From contig NZ_CP135012.1 of NCBI RefSeq assembly GCF_039386055.1, positions 26,283 to 46,064 of the forward strand: a DNA stretch of 19,782 bases, in the 5' to 3' direction. The position numbers and the translations under genes were made by a program. This document shows positions 10,883 to 17,791 of the stretch, piece by piece. How positions within the stretch are numbered: position 1 is the stretch's first letter; the number at the start of each line of letters is the position of its first letter. Below the pieces are notes generated by a model. That model saw nothing but the letters and a program-made list of their open reading frames with translations. It did not search any database and was not told the DNA's origin. Source of the stretch: Buchnera aphidicola (Greenidea ficicola) (GTDB lineage Bacteria > Pseudomonadota > Gammaproteobacteria > Enterobacterales > Enterobacteriaceae).

Positions 10883-11383
10883 TTAAATTTTATTTTTTTT
10901 TATTTTAATTATATAAGATAATGTTCTTAAAAATTTTATTATTGTTATTTCTTTTAATAAAATTGCTATTTTTTTTATTGCTTCTTTTTTGGTTGGCATT
11001 TTTGCTAGATTTTTTATTTCTTTTTTATTTAAAATTTTTTCTTCAAATACTGCATAAGTAATTTTAAATTTTTTATTTTTTTTTGAAAATTTTCTAAAAA
11101 TTTTAGGTCCACTTCCTGGGTGTTTCATTGAAAATGCTATTATTGTTGGTCCTTTTAATTTTTCTGCGATGCAAGAAAATTTAGTGTTTTTTATTGCTAT
11201 TTTAAATAATTTATTTTTAACTACATTTATTATAGTTTTTTTTTTTCTTGCTTTTTTTCTTAATTGATATATTTTATTTACATTAATATAATTATAATTA
11301 GCTAATATTATTGATAAAGATAATTTTGTTTTTTTTGAAATTTTGTCAATGATATTTTTTTTTTCTTTTAATTTTAATATCAT
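10883..11383 (-). CDS. rplJ: Large ribosomal subunit protein uL10
   Basis: L10 anchors the L12 dimers to 23S rRNA at the stalk base. It has 166 residues (E. coli 165). Recognisable segments are the N-terminal LKEKKNIIDKISKKTKLSLS, the central GPTIIAFSMKHPGSGPKIFRKF (near 79-100) and a C-terminal helical L12-binding part ending FLRTLSYIIKIKKNKI. Conservation is weaker than for the neighbouring L11 and lysine content is high, but position, length and the GPTIIAFSMKHPG segment settle the identity. AGGA lies ten bases before the ATG. In E. coli the L10-L12 complex represses its own mRNA through the leader; see the leader entry. Confidence 0.94.
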   Translation of the reverse strand: MILKLKEKKNIIDKISKKTKLSLSIILANYNYINVNKIYQLRKKARKKKTIINVVKNKLFKIAIKNTKFSCIAEKLKGPTIIAFSMKHPGSGPKIFRKFSKKNKKFKITYAVFEEKILNKKEIKNLAKMPTKKEAIKKIAILLKEITIIKFLRTLSYIIKIKKNKI

Positions 11384-11581
11384 TTGATATATTTCCTAAA
11401 TTTATTTAATAATTTTATAATTATTATTAATATAATAATATTTTTAAATATTATAAATAATTTAAATAATTTTAAAAGTATATTTTATAAAATATTATTT
11501 ATTATAAAAATATTTTTAAAATATATTTTAAATGATAACATTATAAATAATTTTTTTTATAAAGTATAAAAATTATTTTAT
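11384..11581 (-). other. rplJ leader, longest gene-free stretch, almost pure A/T
   Basis: These 198 bp separate rplA from rplJ, where E. coli has a longer leader with a promoter and the folded L10(L12)4 binding site. Apart from the AGGA of rplJ only a handful of G or C remain. There are short A/T palindromes, for example TTTAAAATATATTTTAAA at 11515-11532, but no GC-closed stem or kink-turn that I can recognise. A small open frame on the plus strand here is low-complexity and not credible as a gene. Confidence 0.6.
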
Positions 11582-12229
11582 TTAATTATATAAATTTTTA
11601 TTTATTTTTAAACTAGGACTCATAGTTGAAGAAATAAATATTTTTTTAATGTAAATACCTTTAGATGTTGTTGGTTTATTTTTTTTTATTGTTGTTATGC
11701 AAGTTTGAAAATTTTTTTTAAGATATTTATTATTAAAATTTATTTTTCCAATTGATAAATGTAAAATTCCATTTTTATCATTTTTATAATTTATTTGACC
11801 TTTTTTAATTTTTTTTATGGTTTTTTCTATGTTATTAGTAATTGTTCCGAATTTAATATTTGGCATTAATCCTTTTGGTCCTAATATTGGTCCTAATTTT
11901 CCTACAATTTTCATTGTTTGAGGAGTTGCTATAATTATATCAAATTTAATTTTATTTTCTTTTATTTTTTTTGCTAAATCTTCTAATCCTATAAAATCTG
12001 CATCTATTATTTTTTTTTTATCACTAAAAACAGCTATTTTTTTTTTTTTTCCGTTTCCATAAGGTAAATTTATTGTTCCTTTAATATTTTGATCAGTTTT
12101 TTTTGGATCTATTCCTAAATTTATTGCAATGTCTATACTTTCATTAAATTTTCTTGTGGAAATTTTTTTTAATAATTTTATTGCTTCAATAAAATTATAT
12201 TTATTATTTTTATTTTTTATTTTTTTCAT
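11582..12229 (-). CDS. rplA: Large ribosomal subunit protein uL1
   Basis: L1 forms the mobile stalk near the ribosomal E site that guides deacylated tRNA out; in E. coli it also represses translation of its own rplK-rplA mRNA. The 215 residues are about 19 fewer than E. coli, mostly from a shorter N-terminus (about 10 residues) and a deletion of about 5 near residues 70-75. The signature [20 protein letters not shown] lies at 111-130, and the C-terminal [15 protein letters not shown] matches the family. The first 20 nt overlap the end of rplK in another frame. I see no Shine-Dalgarno before the ATG, so translation is probably coupled to rplK. Confidence 0.96.
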   Translation of the reverse strand: MKKIKNKNNKYNFIEAIKLLKKISTRKFNESIDIAINLGIDPKKTDQNIKGTINLPYGNGKKKKIAVFSDKKKIIDADFIGLEDLAKKIKENKIKFDIIIATPQTMKIVGKLGPILGPKGLMPNIKFGTITNNIEKTIKKIKKGQINYKNDKNGILHLSIGKINFNNKYLKKNFQTCITTIKKNKPTTSKGIYIKKIFISSTMSPSLKINKNLYN

Positions 12230-12656
12230 TTTTTATTATATTTAATCCCATAGAATGAGCTGTTCCTATTATAGAATTTTCCATTTTTTTAATATTTAAA
12301 CCAGTCATATCTTTCATTTTTATTTTTGCTATTTTTTTTATTTGTTTATATGTTATATTTCCTATTATTTCTTTTTTTGGTGTTTTTGATCCTTTTTTTA
12401 TTCCTGCTTCTTTTTTTAATAATATTGATGCTGGTGTTGTTTTAGTGATAAATTTGAATGATTTATCTGTAAAAACTGTTATTATTACAGGAATAGGTAT
12501 TCCTGTTTCTAGATTTTTTGTTTTTTCATTAAATAATTTACAAAATTCCATTATGTTAATTCCTTTTTGTCCCAAAGCTGGTCCTACTGGAGGGCTTGGA
12601 TTTGCTTTTTTTGCAGGAATTTGTAATTTTATATAACTTTGTATTTTTTTTATCAT
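12210..12656 (-). CDS. rplK: Large ribosomal subunit protein uL11
   Basis: L11 is part of the GTPase-associated centre at the stalk base; it contacts 23S rRNA and elongation factors and is required for RelA sensing where that exists. The 148 residues (E. coli 142) include the N-terminal proline-rich motif [13 protein letters not shown] at 20-32 with [10 protein letters not shown] after it. The RNA-binding C-terminal domain has [21 protein letters not shown]. About six extra residues (KNEKNKK) at the end run into rplA. An AGGA site six bases before the ATG supports this start. It lies 15 bp after nusG, apparently in one transcript. Confidence 0.97.
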   Translation of the reverse strand: MIKKIQSYIKLQIPAKKANPSPPVGPALGQKGINIMEFCKLFNEKTKNLETGIPIPVIITVFTDKSFKFITKTTPASILLKKEAGIKKGSKTPKKEIIGNITYKQIKKIAKIKMKDMTGLNIKKMENSIIGTAHSMGLNIIKNEKNKK

Positions 12657-12671
12657 TATTTTTCCTTTTTT

Positions 12672-13208
12672 TTATTTTTTTTCTACTTGTATAAAATTTA
12701 GTTCTACGGGAGTAGATCTTCCAAATATAGAAACAGAAACTTTTAAACGATTTTTATCATAATCTATTTCTTCTACTGTTCCATGAAAATCAATAAATGG
12801 TCCATTTTTAACTCTTACTATTTCTCCTTTTTGAAATAATCTTTTTGGTCTTGGTTTATTTCCTGTTTTTTTAATTTTTATGATTATTTTTTTAATTTCT
12901 TTTTTTTTAATTGATAAAGGTCTATCAGAAGAACCTCCAATAAATCCCATTACTTTGGGTATATTTTTTATTAAATGCCAATTAAAATCATTCATAATCA
13001 TATTTATAATAATATATCCTGGAAAGAATTTATTTATGCTATTTTTTTTTTTTCCGTTTTTAATTTCAATTACTTTTTCTGAAGGTATTAATATTTTTCC
13101 AAAAAATTGTTCTATTTTATTTATTTTTATATGTTTTTTTATTGTATTTAATATTTTTTCTTCGCATCCGGAAGTTGCTTGTATTACATACCATTTTTTT
13201 TTATGCAT
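12672..13208 (-). CDS. nusG: Transcription termination/antitermination factor NusG
   Basis: NusG binds the RNA polymerase clamp to suppress pausing, and links polymerase to Rho or to the ribosome through its KOW domain. The 178 residues compare with 181 in E. coli, which has a few more residues at the N-terminus. The NGN domain begins at [14 protein letters not shown] (6-19) and includes [14 protein letters not shown] (61-74) and [14 protein letters not shown] (84-97). The KOW domain (about 126-178) reads [21 protein letters not shown] and ends [16 protein letters not shown]. The ATG starts one base after the secE stop, with AAGG inside the last secE codons, so the two are translationally coupled. 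Confidence 0.97.
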   Translation of the reverse strand: MHKKKWYVIQATSGCEEKILNTIKKHIKINKIEQFFGKILIPSEKVIEIKNGKKKNSINKFFPGYIIINMIMNDFNWHLIKNIPKVMGFIGGSSDRPLSIKKKEIKKIIIKIKKTGNKPRPKRLFQKGEIVRVKNGPFIDFHGTVEEIDYDKNRLKVSVSIFGRSTPVELNFIQVEKK

Positions 13209-13209
13209 T

Positions 13210-13551
13210 TTATAACCTTAAATTTATAAAAAATGATATTAAATATAATAATATATGATCTAAAATCCATAATAGTAAAGAAGAAATAATGGTAATACAA
13301 GTAATAATTAATGTTGTATATAAAGTTTCTTTTGGATTTGCCCAAATTATTTTTTTGGTTTCTATTATAGTTTTTTTAATAAAATTTAATATTTTTGTAA
13401 AGTGTATTACATGATTGAAATTTATTAATATCATTAATAATATTAAAATTATTCTAATAATGTTTTTATTTGTATAAAAATAAATAAATATAGATAACAT
13501 TAATGTTATTATTAATGTAAAATTTATATTTTTTTTTTTTTTATTTTTCAT
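13210..13551 (-). CDS. secE: Preprotein translocase subunit SecE
   Basis: SecE clamps SecY in the inner-membrane Sec channel. This 113-residue version keeps three predicted membrane segments (about 10-26, 31-48 and 78-107), as in enteric bacteria, instead of the single one most bacteria have. The conserved amphipathic helix and hinge before the last segment reads [19 protein letters not shown] (66-84), matching the E. coli pattern with the usual Pro-Thr-Arg after Trp replaced by Ala-Asn-Pro. It ends SFFINLRL like the family. AAGG lies a few bases before the ATG. It is the first protein gene after the tRNA cluster, with 84 bp between; tufB is absent from that position. Confidence 0.95.
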   Translation of the reverse strand: MKNKKKKNINFTLIITLMLSIFIYFYTNKNIIRIILILLMILINFNHVIHFTKILNFIKKTIIETKKIIWANPKETLYTTLIITCITIISSLLLWILDHILLYLISFFINLRL

Positions 13552-13568
13552 TTAAACCTTAAATTAAA

Positions 13569-13602
13569 TATTTTAATATTTTTTTTTATTGATATTAAAA
13601 TA
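13569..13602 (-). repeat. A/T inverted repeat between tRNA-Thr and secE
   Basis: TATTTTAATAT (13569-13579) pairs with ATATTAAAATA (13592-13602) around a 12-nt T-rich loop. It is the only clear fold in the 84-bp stretch where E. coli carries tufB. It could be an RNA-processing stem separating the tRNA and secE parts of a transcript, but a stem of A/T alone may be chance in this DNA. Confidence 0.3.
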
Positions 13603-13635
13603 ATTATTTTTATATATTTTTATATAATAATATTT

Positions 13636-13708
13636 TGCTGATACCCAGATTTGAACTGGGGACCTCACCCTTACCAAAGGTGTGCTCTTCCTACTGAGCC
13701 ATATCAGC
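13636..13708 (-). tRNA. thrT: tRNA-Thr, anticodon GGU
   Basis: The 73 nt form a complete cloverleaf. Acceptor GCTGATA pairs with TATCAGC, discriminator A. The D-stem is GCTC/GAGC. The anticodon stem CACCT/GGGTG has loop TTGGTAA (anticodon GGT), and the T-stem is CCCAG/CTGGG with loop TTCAAAT. It reads ACC/ACU codons. The 3' CCA is not encoded (AAA follows). It is the last of four tandem tRNAs, in the E. coli thrU-tyrU-glyT-thrT order. Confidence 0.97.
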
Positions 13709-13712
13709 TTTT

Positions 13713-13784
13713 AGCGAATAGCGGGAATCGAACCCGCATAATCAACTTGGAAGGATGATATAATAACCATTATATTATATTCGC
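13713..13784 (-). tRNA. glyT: tRNA-Gly, anticodon UCC
   Basis: The 72 nt form a glycine tRNA with acceptor GCGAATA/TATTCGC, discriminator T, and anticodon loop CTTCCAA (anticodon TCC). The T-arm is CGGGT/CCGCT-like with loop TCGATTC. The anticodon stem TCATC/GTTGA contains a T-T mismatch at 30-40, where E. coli has G-C. No CCA is encoded. It lies only 4 bp from the following tRNA-Thr, so maturation must cut a very short spacer. Confidence 0.95.
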
Positions 13785-13796
13785 ATAAATATTTTA

Positions 13797-13878
13797 TGGT
13801 GGGAGAAGGATTCGAACCTTCGAAGTCTATGACGTCAGATTTACAGTCTGCCCCCTTTAACCGCTCGGGAATCCCACC
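13797..13878 (-). tRNA. tyrU: tRNA-Tyr, anticodon GUA
   Basis: The 82 nt include the long variable arm typical of bacterial tRNA-Tyr. Acceptor GGTGGGA pairs with TCCCACC, discriminator A. The anticodon loop CTGTAAA gives GTA, and the T-arm is GAAGG/CCTTC with loop TTCGAAT. It is more GC-rich than anything around it. No CCA is encoded. Confidence 0.97.
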
Positions 13879-13891
13879 TTTAAAAATTTTA

Positions 13892-13964
<73 letters not shown>

Positions 13965-14114
13965 TTTTTATTTTATTAAATAAATTATATTTTAATTTAT
14001 TTTACATTTTTATTAATAATTTTCAAGAAATATATTTTTTTTTTATTATAATAATATATTTTTAAATGAATAAATTTATTATTAATTATTAAATATTAAT
14101 TTAAGGAGATTGTA
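13965..14114. promoter_or_regulatory. Divergent intergenic region between the tRNA cluster and metF
   Basis: This 150-bp A/T stretch must carry the minus-strand promoter of the tRNA cluster and the plus-strand promoter of metF. TATAAT occurs on the minus strand at 13984-13989, about 20 bp before tRNA-Thr, and on the plus strand at 14047-14052. Neither has a good -35 box at the usual spacing, and such hexamers are common in this DNA. I see no MetJ-type (AGACGTCT) boxes. Confidence 0.35.
14104..14108 (+). promoter_or_regulatory. Strong ribosome binding site of metF
   Basis: AAGGAGA precedes the metF ATG at 14115, with six bases between AGGAG and the start. It is the best Shine-Dalgarno in the window and fixes the metF start. 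Confidence 0.85.
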
Positions 14115-15005
14115 ATGAGTTATTTAATTGATTATAATAAAAATTTAATAAATAAATTTTTATCTGATATGAAAGAAAAAATAAATATTTCTTTTGAATT
14201 TTTTCCTTCTTCTAATAATATTTTATTTGAAAATTTATTAAATATTTCTAAAAAATTAAGTAATTTTTCTCCAAGTTTTTTTTCTGTTACTTATGGAGCT
14301 AATTCAGGTGAAAAATTATTAACAAAAAAAACAGTTCTTTCTATAAAAAAAAATACTAAAATAAATACTATTCCTCATCTTACTTGTTCAGGTTTATCTT
14401 ATAATGAATTACAAAATATAGCTTATGATTATTGGAATGCAGGAATAAAAAGTATTGTTGCTTTAAGAGGTGATTATAAAGATAATATTATAAAAAATAA
14501 TATTTATGCTATAAATTTAGTATTATTATTAAAGAAAATTGCTAATTTTAAAATTTTTGTTGCTGCTTATCCTGAAGTTCATCCAGAAGCTAAAAGTGCT
14601 AAACATGATTTAATTTTTTTAAAAAATAAAATAGATTTAGGGGCTTCTGGAATTATTACTCAATTTTTTTTTAATGTTGAAAAATTTTTAATTTTTAGAG
14701 ATCGTTGTTTTTCTTTTGGGATTAGAAAAAAAATTATACCTGGAATTTTACCTATATTAAATATTGATCAATTAAAACGTTTTTCTTCTTTAACTAATGT
14801 AAATATTCCTAAATATATTTATAGAATTTATAAAAATATAAATATTGATGATAATATTACAAAAAATATGTTAAGTTGTAGTATTATAATAGATATGTTA
14901 AAATGTTTATATCAAGAAGGTGTAAGAGATTTTCATTTTTATACATTAAATAGATTAGATATAGTTTATTCTCTTTGTAGTTTTTTATTAAATAAATATA
15001 ATTAA
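14115..15005 (+). CDS. metF: 5,10-methylenetetrahydrofolate reductase MetF
   Basis: MetF is a flavoenzyme that reduces 5,10-methylene-THF to 5-methyl-THF, the methyl donor for methionine synthesis. Its 296 residues equal the E. coli length and the numbering agrees: catalytic Glu28 in SFEFFPSS and Asp120 in IVALRGD, which tunes the flavin. Other family segments are SVTYGANSGE (57-66), PHLTC (87-91), AAYPEVHPEAKSA, ITQFFFNVE, IIPGILPI and the C-terminal GVRDFHFYTLNR. The second proline of the FEFFPP motif is Ser here. It starts a two-gene plus-strand unit with cysE 20 bp downstream. The pair are the only plus-strand genes in the window. Activity also depends on metE or metH elsewhere, which cannot be seen here. 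Confidence 0.97.
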   Translation: MSYLIDYNKNLINKFLSDMKEKINISFEFFPSSNNILFENLLNISKKLSNFSPSFFSVTYGANSGEKLLTKKTVLSIKKNTKINTIPHLTCSGLSYNELQNIAYDYWNAGIKSIVALRGDYKDNIIKNNIYAINLVLLLKKIANFKIFVAAYPEVHPEAKSAKHDLIFLKNKIDLGASGIITQFFFNVEKFLIFRDRCFSFGIRKKIIPGILPILNIDQLKRFSSLTNVNIPKYIYRIYKNINIDDNITKNMLSCSIIIDMLKCLYQEGVRDFHFYTLNRLDIVYSLCSFLLNKYN

Positions 15006-15015
15006 TTTTTTTTTT

Positions 15016-15018
15016 GGA
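15016..15018 (+). promoter_or_regulatory. Ribosome binding site deciding the cysE start
   Basis: GGA followed by seven A leads into the ATG at 15026. The TTG four codons earlier (15014) overlaps this GGA and has no site of its own, so the ATG is the better start. Confidence 0.65.
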
Positions 15019-15025
15019 AAAAAAA

Positions 15026-15772
15026 ATGTATGAAGATATTGAAAAAAAATTTTGGTTAAATATAAAATATGAAGTTAATAAATTAATTAAAGAAGAATCT
15101 ATTTTGTACAATTTTTATTTTAATAATATATTAAAACATAAAAATTTTATTAATTGTATAAGTTATATTTTATCTAAAAAAATAGATAATAAATTTTTAT
15201 CTTCTTTAGTTTTTAGAAAATTAATTAAAAAAATATTATTAAAAAAAAAATCATTGATTTATTCAATAATTCAAGATATTAAATTTATATATAATAATGA
15301 CCCAGTTGTTAAATTATATATTGTTCCTTTATTGTATTTCAAAGGTTTTCATGCTTTGCAAATTTATAGAATTAGTAATTATCTTTGGGTTAATAAACGT
15401 AAATCATTAGCTTTGTATTTACAAAATCAAATATCAAATTTTTTTTCAATTGATATTCATCCTGCTGCAATTATTGGATCTGGAATTTTTTTAGATCATG
15501 CTACTGGAATTGTTATTGGAGAAACAACTATTATACATAATAATGTATTTATTTTACAGGGAGTTACTTTAGGAAGTGTTGGAAAAAATAATAATAAAAT
15601 TAGACATCCTAAAATTTGTGAAGGTGTTTTTATTGGAGCTGGTGCAAAAATTTTAGGGAATATAACAATTGGATCTTTTTCTAAAGTTGGAGCTGGTGCT
15701 GTTGTTTTATCTTCTGTTTTACCATATTCAACTGTTGTAGGAATACCTGCTAAAAAAGTTATAAAAGTATAA
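15026..15772 (+). CDS. cysE: Serine O-acetyltransferase CysE, C-terminally shortened
   Basis: CysE transfers acetyl from acetyl-CoA to serine, giving O-acetylserine, the precursor of cysteine. From the ATG at 15026 it has 248 residues against 273 in E. coli. The N-terminal helical domain runs to about 138. The left-handed beta-helix of hexapeptide repeats follows, with catalytic D143 in SIDIHPA and H158 in LDHATGIVIGE. RHPKICEGVFIGAGAKILGN and VVGIPAKKVIKV complete the fold. It stops right there: the roughly 25-residue tail that in E. coli inserts its last Ile into the CysK active site and shapes cysteine feedback is absent. The stop is TAA with no recognisable tail remnant after it, since the terminator hairpin begins 7 bp later. 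It is co-oriented with metF, which suggests a sulfur amino-acid unit; in E. coli cysE lies elsewhere. Confidence 0.96.
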   Translation: MYEDIEKKFWLNIKYEVNKLIKEESILYNFYFNNILKHKNFINCISYILSKKIDNKFLSSLVFRKLIKKILLKKKSLIYSIIQDIKFIYNNDPVVKLYIVPLLYFKGFHALQIYRISNYLWVNKRKSLALYLQNQISNFFSIDIHPAAIIGSGIFLDHATGIVIGETTIIHNNVFILQGVTLGSVGKNNNKIRHPKICEGVFIGAGAKILGNITIGSFSKVGAGAVVLSSVLPYSTVVGIPAKKVIKV

Positions 15773-15779
15773 AAATTAC

Positions 15780-15820
15780 TCTATTATCAAATATTGTATT
15801 GTATAATATTTGATAATAGA
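15780..15820. terminator. Bidirectional intrinsic terminator between cysE and rpoD
   Basis: CTATTATCAAATATT (15781-15795) is perfectly complementary to AATATTTGATAATAG (15805-15819). One more pair lies outside and a G-T, T-A, A-T continuation inside, leaving a 3-nt loop. T5 follows on the plus strand (15823-15827) and T5 on the minus strand (15775-15771). It sits exactly between convergent cysE (stop at 15772) and rpoD (stop at 15835) and can serve both. Confidence 0.85.
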
Positions 15821-15834
15821 AATTTTTATAGTTA

Positions 15835-17670
15835 TTAATCATCTAAAAAGCTTCTTAATATTTCAGATCTACTAGGATGTCTTAATTTTCTTAGTGCTTT
15901 AGCTTCAATTTGTCTTATTCGTTCTCTAGTAACATCAAATTGTTTTCCTACTTCTTCTAAAGTGTGATTAGTATTCATATCTATTCCAAATCTCATTCTT
16001 AAAACTTTTGCTTCTCTTTCTGTTAATCCTGAAAGGATACTATTTGTTACAGATTTTAAGCTTTCTGAAGTTGCTGAATCTAAAGGTAATGCTAAAGTAG
16101 TATCTTCTATAAAATCTCCAAGATGGGATTCTTCGTCATCTCCTATTGGAGTTTCCATGGAAATTGGTTCTTTTGCAATTTTTAAAACTTTTCTTATTTT
16201 TTCTTCTGGTATTAGCATTTTTTCTGCTAATTCTTCAGCATTAGGTTCATGTCCTATTTCTTGAACCATTTGTCTTGATATTCTATTTAATTTATTAATA
16301 GTTTCTATCATATGAACAGGGATTCTTATTGTTCTTGCTTGATCTGCTATAGACCTTGTTATTGCTTGTCTTATCCACCAAGTTGCGTATGTGGAAAATT
16401 TATACCCTCTTCTATATTCAAATTTATCTACTGCTTTCATTAATCCAATGTTTCCTTCTTGAATTAAATCTAAAAATTGTAATCCTCTATTTGTGTATTT
16501 TTTTGCTATAGATATTACAAGTCTAAGATTTGCTTCTACCATATCTTTTTTAGCTCTTTTTGCTTTTGCTTCTCCAATAGTCATTCTTTTATTTATATCT
16601 TTTATTTTTTTAATTGTTATTCCTGATTTTTTTTCTATTTTTGATAGTTTTTTTAGTATTTTATATACTTTTTCTTTTACTGTGTTTAATTTATTTGACC
16701 AAGGTTGATTCATTTTTTGTGCGTTTCTAAACCATTTTGGATTAGTTTGTTCTTCTAAATATAAATTTATAAATTTTTTTTTAGGCATTTTGCATTTTTC
16801 TACGCATAATTTTAATATTTCTCTTTCTTGTTTTCTTATTTTTTTCATTATATTTCTAATACTATTTACTAAATATTCAAATTGTTTTGGAACTAATCTA
16901 AATTGTTTAAATGTTTCTGATAAATTATAAATTGATAAATGATGTAATAAATTTTTGTTTTTTTTTTTTTTAATAATGTTATTGGAATTTTGATATTGGC
17001 TAAATAATTGTCTGAATTTTTCTTTTGCTAGTTCAGGATCAATAATATTTTCTTGTTCAATATTTTCTTCAAAATGATTTGCATGTTCTGTATCCATTTT
17101 ATGGTTATCTAAAAGTTCAGAATTAATATGATGCAATATAGGATTTATAATTTCTTTTGCATTTGGATCAATAAAACCAGTTATTAAATCTGATAATTTT
17201 ATTTCCCCTAATTCTACTTTTTTGTATTGTCTTAATAAGTAATTTATTGCTTCAGGGTATTCTGCTACAGAACATTGGATTTGGTTTATTCCTTTTTCAA
17301 TTCTTTTAGCTATATTAATTTCACCTTCTCTAGTTAATAGTTCTACTGTCCCCATTTCTCTCATATACATACGTATAGGATCTGTAGTTCTTCCTATTTC
17401 TGATTCTATATTAGATAAAATTTGATCGTTTTCTTCATTTATTATTTCATCTGTATTAATTATTTCATCTAATCTTATTTCATCTGAATTTAAATTTTTT
17501 TCTATTACTTGAATTCCCATATTATTAATCATATTAATAACGTCTTCAATTTTATCAGAGGTTATAATTTTTTCAGGTAAGTGGTCATTAACATCATTAT
17601 ATGTTAAATAACCTTTTTTTTTTCCTTGATTTACAAGTGTTTTAATTTGTAGCTGTGAATTATTTTTCAT
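15835..17670 (-). CDS. rpoD: Primary sigma factor RpoD (sigma-70)
   Basis: RpoD directs RNA polymerase to housekeeping promoters. The 611 residues match E. coli (613), including region 1.1 (1-80) and the large non-conserved region between 1.2 and 2.1. Region 1.2 reads [20 protein letters not shown]. Regions 2.2-2.4 include [20 protein letters not shown] and [20 protein letters not shown], with the -10-reading Gln and Thr present. Region 4.2 reads [20 protein letters not shown] and the protein ends [12 protein letters not shown] 14-A tract (16958-16971) falls in the variable region as KKKKNK. The site before the ATG is weak (AAAGA). It is third in rpsU-dnaG-rpoD, 121 bp after dnaG. Confidence 0.98.
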   Translation of the reverse strand: MKNNSQLQIKTLVNQGKKKGYLTYNDVNDHLPEKIITSDKIEDVINMINNMGIQVIEKNLNSDEIRLDEIINTDEIINEENDQILSNIESEIGRTTDPIRMYMREMGTVELLTREGEINIAKRIEKGINQIQCSVAEYPEAINYLLRQYKKVELGEIKLSDLITGFIDPNAKEIINPILHHINSELLDNHKMDTEHANHFEENIEQENIIDPELAKEKFRQLFSQYQNSNNIIKKKKNKNLLHHLSIYNLSETFKQFRLVPKQFEYLVNSIRNIMKKIRKQEREILKLCVEKCKMPKKKFINLYLEEQTNPKWFRNAQKMNQPWSNKLNTVKEKVYKILKKLSKIEKKSGITIKKIKDINKRMTIGEAKAKRAKKDMVEANLRLVISIAKKYTNRGLQFLDLIQEGNIGLMKAVDKFEYRRGYKFSTYATWWIRQAITRSIADQARTIRIPVHMIETINKLNRISRQMVQEIGHEPNAEELAEKMLIPEEKIRKVLKIAKEPISMETPIGDDEESHLGDFIEDTTLALPLDSATSESLKSVTNSILSGLTEREAKVLRMRFGIDMNTNHTLEEVGKQFDVTRERIRQIEAKALRKLRHPSRSEILRSFLDD

Positions 17671-17791
17671 ATTTAATATCTTTTTAAATTTAATTTAATA
17701 TAGTAATTATTAAAAAAATTTTTAATGTAAATATTTTAAAATTAATTATAATATAAATATCAAATTTTTAATTATCAAGTTTTTTTTAAAA
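17671..17791 (-). other. 121-bp A/T gap between dnaG and rpoD
   Basis: In E. coli an internal heat-shock promoter lies within the end of dnaG, ahead of rpoD. Here TTTACA occurs on the minus strand, but no -10 lies at a proper distance, and I see no heat-shock (sigma-32-like) CTTGAA/CCCCAT elements. Short A/T palindromes are present. The length is unusual for this compact operon, so a rpoD promoter may lie here without a readable signature. Confidence 0.35.

Noticed and set aside
11384..11569. A 61-codon plus-strand frame in the rplA-rplJ gap.
   Set aside because: It is almost pure A/T giving Ile/Asn/Phe repeats, with no start context; such frames arise easily where stops are few by chance.
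13552..13635. A tufB pseudogene in the tRNA-secE gap.
   Set aside because: The 84 bp contain no segment resembling EF-Tu coding sequence; the gene is cleanly gone.
15014..15025. The TTG at 15014 as the cysE start.
   Set aside because: It overlaps the GGA that serves the ATG at 15026, and the ATG start puts D143 and H158 in register with E. coli.
14884..15111. A 75-codon minus-strand frame across the metF-cysE junction.
   Set aside because: It is antisense to the conserved ends of both genes and has no recognisable content.
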